Assembly: GCA_910589385.1 (NCBI GenBank)
Contig: CAJUTU010000065.1
Coordinates: 1 to 18,026 of the forward strand
DNA from: an uncultured Lachnospiraceae bacterium
Lineage (GTDB): Bacteria; Bacillota; Clostridia; Lachnospirales; Lachnospiraceae
Length of the DNA: 18,026 nucleotides
Reading direction: 5' to 3'
Shown here piece by piece: positions 14,589 to 18,026 of the stretch. The position numbers were made by a program, and so were the translations under genes. Under the pieces are notes generated by a model, which saw only the letters and a program-made list of their open reading frames with translations, did no database searches and had not been told where the DNA came from. Each line of letters starts with the position of its first letter. The first letter of the stretch is position 1.

Positions 14589-17060
14589 TTACTCAATAAG
14601 GCCATGTTTCTCCAGCCGTGCCTGGATCGAACCGTTAGTCCTGCCATGTATCTTTGCAATTTCAGCCATTTTCAAGCCGGATTGAAATTCACCCACCAGC
14701 CGCTCATCTTCTTCATCGGTCCATGGAAGGCCGTGATTCGACCTTTGATTCCTTAGCATTGCCCCGTCATCCCCAGAGTTGTCCTCATCTCTTAAGCCGG
14801 CAAAATGTTCTACGATCATCTTCTGAACCGCCTTTGGATACATAAGAAGCTGATATTCAAATCCACTCTGTCTGACTTTGTCTACTGTTTTGATATCCAT
14901 CGCCAGTCCTGATTCTGTCGGAGCTTTCATAAATCTTCCGTCTCTCTCCTCTTCCACAGCCAGGCCGGCAAATACGAGGTAGTCCCATATCGCAGCAACC
15001 GTAACCTTTTTAACGTTTTCAGCGCTGCAGATATTGTTTAATCGTTCTTTGATATCGCTGATATAATCATACTCTGAATATTCAAACTTTTCTGCGTCTC
15101 CGGGATTGAGATAGAATTCTCCCTTCCGGCCTTTTGGCTTTTTTCCTTTTTCCGAAAATCCGTCCAAAACATCTTCCTCTGCCCCTACGCTAAGAACAGC
15201 ATCCGAATGTTCTGCAAGGAACTCTGCAATCTCATCCAGAAACCTCTGCCCATATTTATAAAACTTATTTTCTCCCACTCCAGAGACCATCAGCATTTCC
15301 TGTTTATCCTTCGGACTTCTGACACACATATCAATCAGCGTCTTATCATTAAAAACAATGTATGGCGGCACTGCTTCTTCTTTCGCAATCGCAAACCGAA
15401 GCTGACGGAGCTTTTCAAACAATCTGAATCCCATGCTGGTAAGAGAATCTGTACTCCTTTTTCTCTGCTTCCTGCTGACTGCTGGTTCTTCTTTTTCCTC
15501 AAATTTCTTGATCATCACGCGGGTACTCTCTTCTTTCAGCCTGCTGATATCCCCCATCTGAAGGACACTATAGGCTCCTTCCGTCCGAAAAAGATATCCT
15601 TCGGACAGCATCTGGCTGATCAGCAGGCGAAGTTCCTTCTCAGTCCTATGTGACAACATCCCATAGGACTTATAGGCTGCAGCACCCATCTCTTTTAGCC
15701 TGGCACGATTTGCGCCAAGCAGTGTCCCGATCACAATATTCTGTCCATATCTGCCCTTTGTCTCCGCAATACAATTGATCACCCATTTCGCATCCATTGT
15801 CATATCCACCTCAGAATATCCGCGGTGACAGTTTCCACAGTTATCACAGGGGGTATTGGTTTTCTCACCAAAGTATTCCAGGATGTAATTTCTAAGACAG
15901 GATGTGGTCCTGCAATATCCCTCCATAATCTGTAGTCTATAAGCATCTCTTTGCTTGATCAGTTCCATATCCCCGTTGTCCACATCCTCAAACTCCTTCT
16001 GATTCAAAAGAAATTTGTTGATGACCACATCCTGGGCCGAAAATAAAAGAATGCATTGTGCGTTTTCTCCGTCACGTCCCGCACGTCCTGCCTCCTGATA
16101 ATAATTTTCCATACTCTGGGGCATATTGTAATGAATCACAAATCGTACATTGGACTTGTCAATCCCCATACCAAATGCATTGGTTGCCACGATGACCTGT
16201 GCTCTGTCATAAATAAAATCATCCTGGCTGAGCTTCCTTGTCCTGTTATCCATTCCCGCATGATAGCGCGCCACAGGAATTCCCTGCTTAAACAGAGTCT
16301 CATACAAAGCATCTACATTTTTTCTGGTAGCACAATATACAATCCCACTTTCATTCGGATGTCCGGCAATATAGTCAAGCACAAAACCATCCTTAAACTT
16401 TGCAGAAGTGTCTTCCACGCGATAATACAGATTTTCCCTGTCAAACCCTGTTACAACAACGCTCGGATGTTCTAATTTTAAAATGCATTCGATATCTGTC
16501 TTTACTTCTTCTGTAGCCGTTGCCGTGAATGCACTTACGATCGGCCGTTTGGGCAGGCGGCCGATAAAATCAACGATCTTCAGATAACTGGGCCTGAAAT
16601 CCTGTCCCCACTGCGAGATACAATGGGCCTCATCCACGGTAACCATGGAAATTTCCGCTTGGGCCGCAAACTGTAGGAACCCTGCACTTTCCAGTCTCTC
16701 CGGCGCCACATAAATGATTTTATAGGTTCCCCTTAAAGCCAGATCAAGTGCCTTCGATATCTGCGTTTCTGTCAGGGATGAATTGATAAAGGCGGCATGG
16801 ATCCCTGCTTCATTCAAAGACTTCACCTGATCCTGCATGAGAGAGATGAGCGGCGATATCACAAGGGTGATCCCCGGGAGCAGAAGAGCCGGCACCTGAT
16901 AGCAGATCGATTTCCCCGCCCCTGTAGGCATCACTGCCAGGGCGTCGCGTTCTGATAAAATAGATTGTATAATAGCCTCCTGCCCTTTCCTGAATGAATC
17001 ATATCCAAAATACTTTTTTAATATTTCTACAGCATTCATGCCTGATCTGTCCCTTCTCAT
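14589..17060 (-). CDS. recQ: RecQ-family ATP-dependent DNA helicase with extended C-terminus
   Basis: The 823-residue protein unwinds DNA 3'-to-5' during recombination repair. Visible parts are Walker A MPTGAGKS (44-51), the DEAH box VDEAHCISQWGQDFRP (142-157), motif VI QEAGRAGRDG (322-331), the zinc site C388-C405-C408-C411 (PCDNCGNC), an RQC-like winged helix (about 425-505) and an HRDC domain (about 544-620). Family proteins such as E. coli RecQ end near 610. Here about 200 residues follow: a Lys-rich linker, a possible second winged helix (about 660-755) and a Myb/SANT-like or HTH tail (PWTDEEDERL to SIQARLEKHGLIE, 779-823). Start: GAGGA lies 7 nt before ATG 17060; ATG 17039 (MNAVEILKKYFGY) fits family N-termini and is an alternative. 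Confidence 0.95.
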   Translation of the reverse strand: MRRDRSGMNAVEILKKYFGYDSFRKGQEAIIQSILSERDALAVMPTGAGKSICYQVPALLLPGITLVISPLISLMQDQVKSLNEAGIHAAFINSSLTETQISKALDLALRGTYKIIYVAPERLESAGFLQFAAQAEISMVTVDEAHCISQWGQDFRPSYLKIVDFIGRLPKRPIVSAFTATATEEVKTDIECILKLEHPSVVVTGFDRENLYYRVEDTSAKFKDGFVLDYIAGHPNESGIVYCATRKNVDALYETLFKQGIPVARYHAGMDNRTRKLSQDDFIYDRAQVIVATNAFGMGIDKSNVRFVIHYNMPQSMENYYQEAGRAGRDGENAQCILLFSAQDVVINKFLLNQKEFEDVDNGDMELIKQRDAYRLQIMEGYCRTTSCLRNYILEYFGEKTNTPCDNCGNCHRGYSEVDMTMDAKWVINCIAETKGRYGQNIVIGTLLGANRARLKEMGAAAYKSYGMLSHRTEKELRLLISQMLSEGYLFRTEGAYSVLQMGDISRLKEESTRVMIKKFEEKEEPAVSRKQRKRSTDSLTSMGFRLFEKLRQLRFAIAKEEAVPPYIVFNDKTLIDMCVRSPKDKQEMLMVSGVGENKFYKYGQRFLDEIAEFLAEHSDAVLSVGAEEDVLDGFSEKGKKPKGRKGEFYLNPGDAEKFEYSEYDYISDIKERLNNICSAENVKKVTVAAIWDYLVFAGLAVEEERDGRFMKAPTESGLAMDIKTVDKVRQSGFEYQLLMYPKAVQKMIVEHFAGLRDEDNSGDDGAMLRNQRSNHGLPWTDEEDERLVGEFQSGLKMAEIAKIHGRTNGSIQARLEKHGLIE

Positions 17061-17150
17061 ATTTTTTCCTCATTCTATCACAATCTCAGGAAACATGCTA
17101 CTGCATTCCAAAATCCAAAAAAAGAGAATCCGCACATACAGCTGCCCTAG

Positions 17151-17324
17151 CTAAACGATCATCCTATCTTTTACTGTAATCACCCGATTACTGCTTTTTG
17201 CCGCTTCTTGGGAATGTGTTACCATAAGAATTGTCTGTCCGCTATTTTGATTAATTGCTCGTAATAAATCCATAATTTCAGCACCTGCCGCACTGTCTAA
17301 ATTTCCTGTCGGTTCATCTGTAAT
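17151..17324 (-). pseudogene. 3' remnant of an ABC transporter ATPase gene (MacB/LolD type)
   Basis: On the minus strand the frame reads DEPTGNLDSAAGAEIMDLL (Walker B and D-loop), then TILMVTHSQEAA (H-loop His) and ends VITVKDRMIV at the stop 17151. This is the last quarter of an ABC ATPase of the type paired with FtsX/MacB-like permeases, as found in bacteriocin-resistance exporters. Walker A, the Q-loop and the LSGGQ signature are absent; upstream of about 17324 the reading frame continues to ATG 17378 but the residues no longer fit the family. The gene was cut here, probably by the mobile DNA to its right. It cannot hydrolyse ATP. Confidence 0.85.
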
Positions 17325-17371
17325 CTGTACCCCATCCCCCTCATGCCTTGAAAACACTGGCTTTAGCGGTA

Positions 17372-17392
17372 TACACATTTGTGTAATGTGTA
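17372..17392. repeat. Perfect 8-bp inverted repeat with 5-bp spacer
   Basis: TACACATT and AATGTGTA are perfect inverted copies around TGTGT. The site lies about 50 bp from the place where ABC-gene similarity stops and before the TnpC-like gene. Its form (short arms, short spacer) is that of a tyrosine-recombinase core site or of a dimeric repressor operator. No second copy is seen in the window, so its identity as an element end is only inferred. Confidence 0.4.
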
Positions 17393-17479
17393 CCCTTTCC
17401 CAAAGTCCTCCTGACTCCCCAAAAAGCAGGCGCTACCCTTCCGGATAACTCCCTGTTTCCTATCTTTATATCTGCAACA

Positions 17480-17516
17480 GAACCACAGGCATGCTCCCCA
17501 CATGCCCGCTTGGTTC
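17480..17516. repeat. Hairpin downstream of the TnpC-like gene
   Basis: GAACCA (17480-17485) pairs with TGGTTC (17511-17516), and GGCATG pairs with CATGCC inside, leaving a CTCCCCA loop and small unpaired stretches between. No clear T-run follows on either strand, so a terminator role is doubtful. It could mark the end of the transposon that carried the TnpC-like gene. Confidence 0.4.
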
Positions 17517-17538
17517 TATGTAATTTTCTTCCTTCACC

Positions 17539-17901
17539 TCATGACTTCAATATACTCAAATTCTTCTTATTTAACAGTTTCTGCTGCTTCTCATTCTGCT
17601 GTTTCAATTCTGCGTTTTCTTTCTTCAGTTTTGTAACCGTCTGTTCCAGCATCTCAATCCGGTTCTCCATCACCATATCCTGAACCCTTCGTTTGCTGTC
17701 CACCATCCCTGCCTGGAGATCCAGCGCTCTGTCCATCTCTTTTCGCACCACCGGGTTCTTATAAAAGAATCCCCGGGACAACCCTGTCTTTTTCATCAGC
17801 TTTGGGATCGTGACTTTTTCTTCTTCCTCGATCATCTCCCGAATTGCGCTTTTCGCCCTGGCTACCTTTTCTTCACTGACTTTCCGGTTCTTTTCAATCA
17901 T
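17539..17901 (-). CDS. TnpC/DUF6262-like protein of a Tn554-type transposon, orphaned
   Basis: The 120-residue product has an N-terminal charged helix (KVSEEKVARAKSAIREMIEE), a helix-turn-helix-like part (VTIPKLMKKTGLSRGFFYKNPVVRKEM, about 33-60) and a long coiled coil (about 75-112, rich in Lys/Glu/Gln). This is the layout of TnpC of Tn554-type elements (DUF6262), an accessory to the tyrosine recombinases TnpA and TnpB. In such elements tnpC is last in a tnpABC operon. Here tnpA and tnpB would lie to the right, but the IS end begins only 2-3 bp before the ATG at 17901, and no ribosome binding site precedes it. The gene is therefore probably truncated at its 5' end and silent, or started from IS sequence. 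A transcription-factor role is less likely. Confidence 0.65.
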   Translation of the reverse strand: MIEKNRKVSEEKVARAKSAIREMIEEEEKVTIPKLMKKTGLSRGFFYKNPVVRKEMDRALDLQAGMVDSKRRVQDMVMENRIEMLEQTVTKLKKENAELKQQNEKQQKLLNKKNLSILKS

Positions 17902-17925
17902 GTTGTCTGAAGTGCTATAATAAAG

Positions 17926-17955
17926 TTGTAACGGGAGTGGCTAATGAAGTATAAT
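17926..17955 (+). promoter_or_regulatory. Promoter of the right IS copy
   Basis: TTGTAA (17926-17931) and a perfect TATAAT (17950-17955) are 18 bp apart, and the transposase ATG follows 28 bp later. The same boxes and spacing are kept in the left copy. Confidence 0.6.
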
Positions 17956-17983
17956 AAAAATCATAAGAAAAGAGGTACTCATT

Positions 17984-18026
17984 ATGTCACAAAACTACAC
18001 TCCCGAATTTAAAAAGAAAATTGTTC
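17984..18026 (+). CDS. IS3-family transposase OrfA, N-terminal 14 codons only
   Basis: ATG 17984 follows AGAGGT at about 7 nt. The codons visible give MSQNYTPEFKKKIV and then run off the window. This is the usual start of IS3-type OrfA proteins (HTH transposase, 'YTxEFKxxIVxLxxEG'), which bind the IS ends and are fused to OrfB by programmed frameshifting. Only the family-like start is visible, so the subgroup cannot be named. Confidence 0.7.
   Translation, partial: MSQNYTPEFKKKIV

Larger units (their letters stand above)
17904..18026 (+). mobile_element. 5' end of an IS3-family-like insertion sequence, cut by the window edge
   Basis: The element seems to start at TGTCTGAAGTGCTATA. It contains a promoter and the first 14 codons of a transposase. 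The terminal 57 bp match the left window edge in inverted orientation (about six differences). The start is placed where similarity between the copies stops. Target-site duplications cannot be checked because the other ends are outside the window. Confidence 0.75.

Noticed and set aside
17061..17150. An extended -10 promoter (TGATAGAAT) for recQ
   Set aside because: It would place the transcription start inside the ribosome binding site, and no -35 box is at the right distance.
1..18026. A composite transposon formed by the two IS copies
   Set aside because: The interior is core metabolism, repair and competence genes, the IS copies differ in sequence, and no target duplications can be seen. 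Inverted independent insertions fit better.
1..18026. CRISPR arrays, tRNA or rRNA genes
   Set aside because: No regularly spaced direct repeats and no tRNA- or rRNA-like sequences were seen on either strand.

Overview
The window looks like chromosomal DNA of a Gram-positive anaerobe of the class Clostridia, most likely Lachnospiraceae (Blautia/Dorea/Ruminococcus type). This rests on protein character: a GerMN lipoprotein, a WalR-like regulator with its kinase, a RecQ with a long extra C-terminus, a recycling-type arginine cluster (argC-argJ-argB-argD) with an inserted GNAT gene, and an Rpn-type nuclease relic. Ribosome binding sites are strong and purine-rich (GGAGG type). Taxonomy is inference; no rRNA or tRNA gene is present.

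Layout. (1) Positions 1-59 are the 5' end of an IS3-family-like insertion sequence reading leftward out of the window. (2) Positions 60-876 are a decayed accessory patch: an intact 48-codon reading frame with a very good ribosome binding site, and an Rpn/PD-(D/E)XK nuclease pseudogene with a frameshift and a large internal deletion. (3) Positions 877-7179 hold a tight minus-strand operon: comEA, an OmpR-type response regulator, a HAMP histidine kinase, a two-domain GerMN lipoprotein and comEC. A promoter with a perfect 12-bp palindrome between its -35 and -10 precedes comEA. The operon places DNA-uptake genes and a two-component system in one transcript. (4) Positions 7196-8020 encode an unrecognised 274-residue protein with a possible PD-(D/E)XK-like core, followed by a small DMT/DUF606 membrane protein. 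(5) Positions 8700-13684 hold argC, a GNAT acetyltransferase, argJ, argB and argD on the minus strand. Together they turn glutamate into ornithine with the acetyl group recycled by ArgJ. The argC promoter (TTGCAT, 17 bp, TATAAT) lies inside two ARG-box-like half-palindromes about 21 bp apart, which predicts ArgR repression. (6) Positions 13685-14076 contain that promoter and a highly structured stretch of about 109 bp. A plus-strand GNAT gene (14077-14571) then converges on recQ (14589-17060, minus). (7) Positions 17061-18026 are a second mobile-DNA scrap zone: the 3' end of an ABC transporter ATPase gene, a short perfect inverted repeat, a hairpin, a TnpC/DUF6262-like gene cut off just at its start, and a second copy of the IS 5' end reading rightward out of the window.

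The same IS end therefore bounds both sides of the segment in opposite, outward-reading orientation, with a core-metabolism interior. I see no CRISPR array, no complete mobile element and no complete defence system. The most interesting items are the two-component system inside the competence operon with its palindromic promoter, the unrecognised 274-residue protein, the ArgR-type operator, the possible RpnS-like small protein, and the damaged TnpC/inverted-repeat zone.
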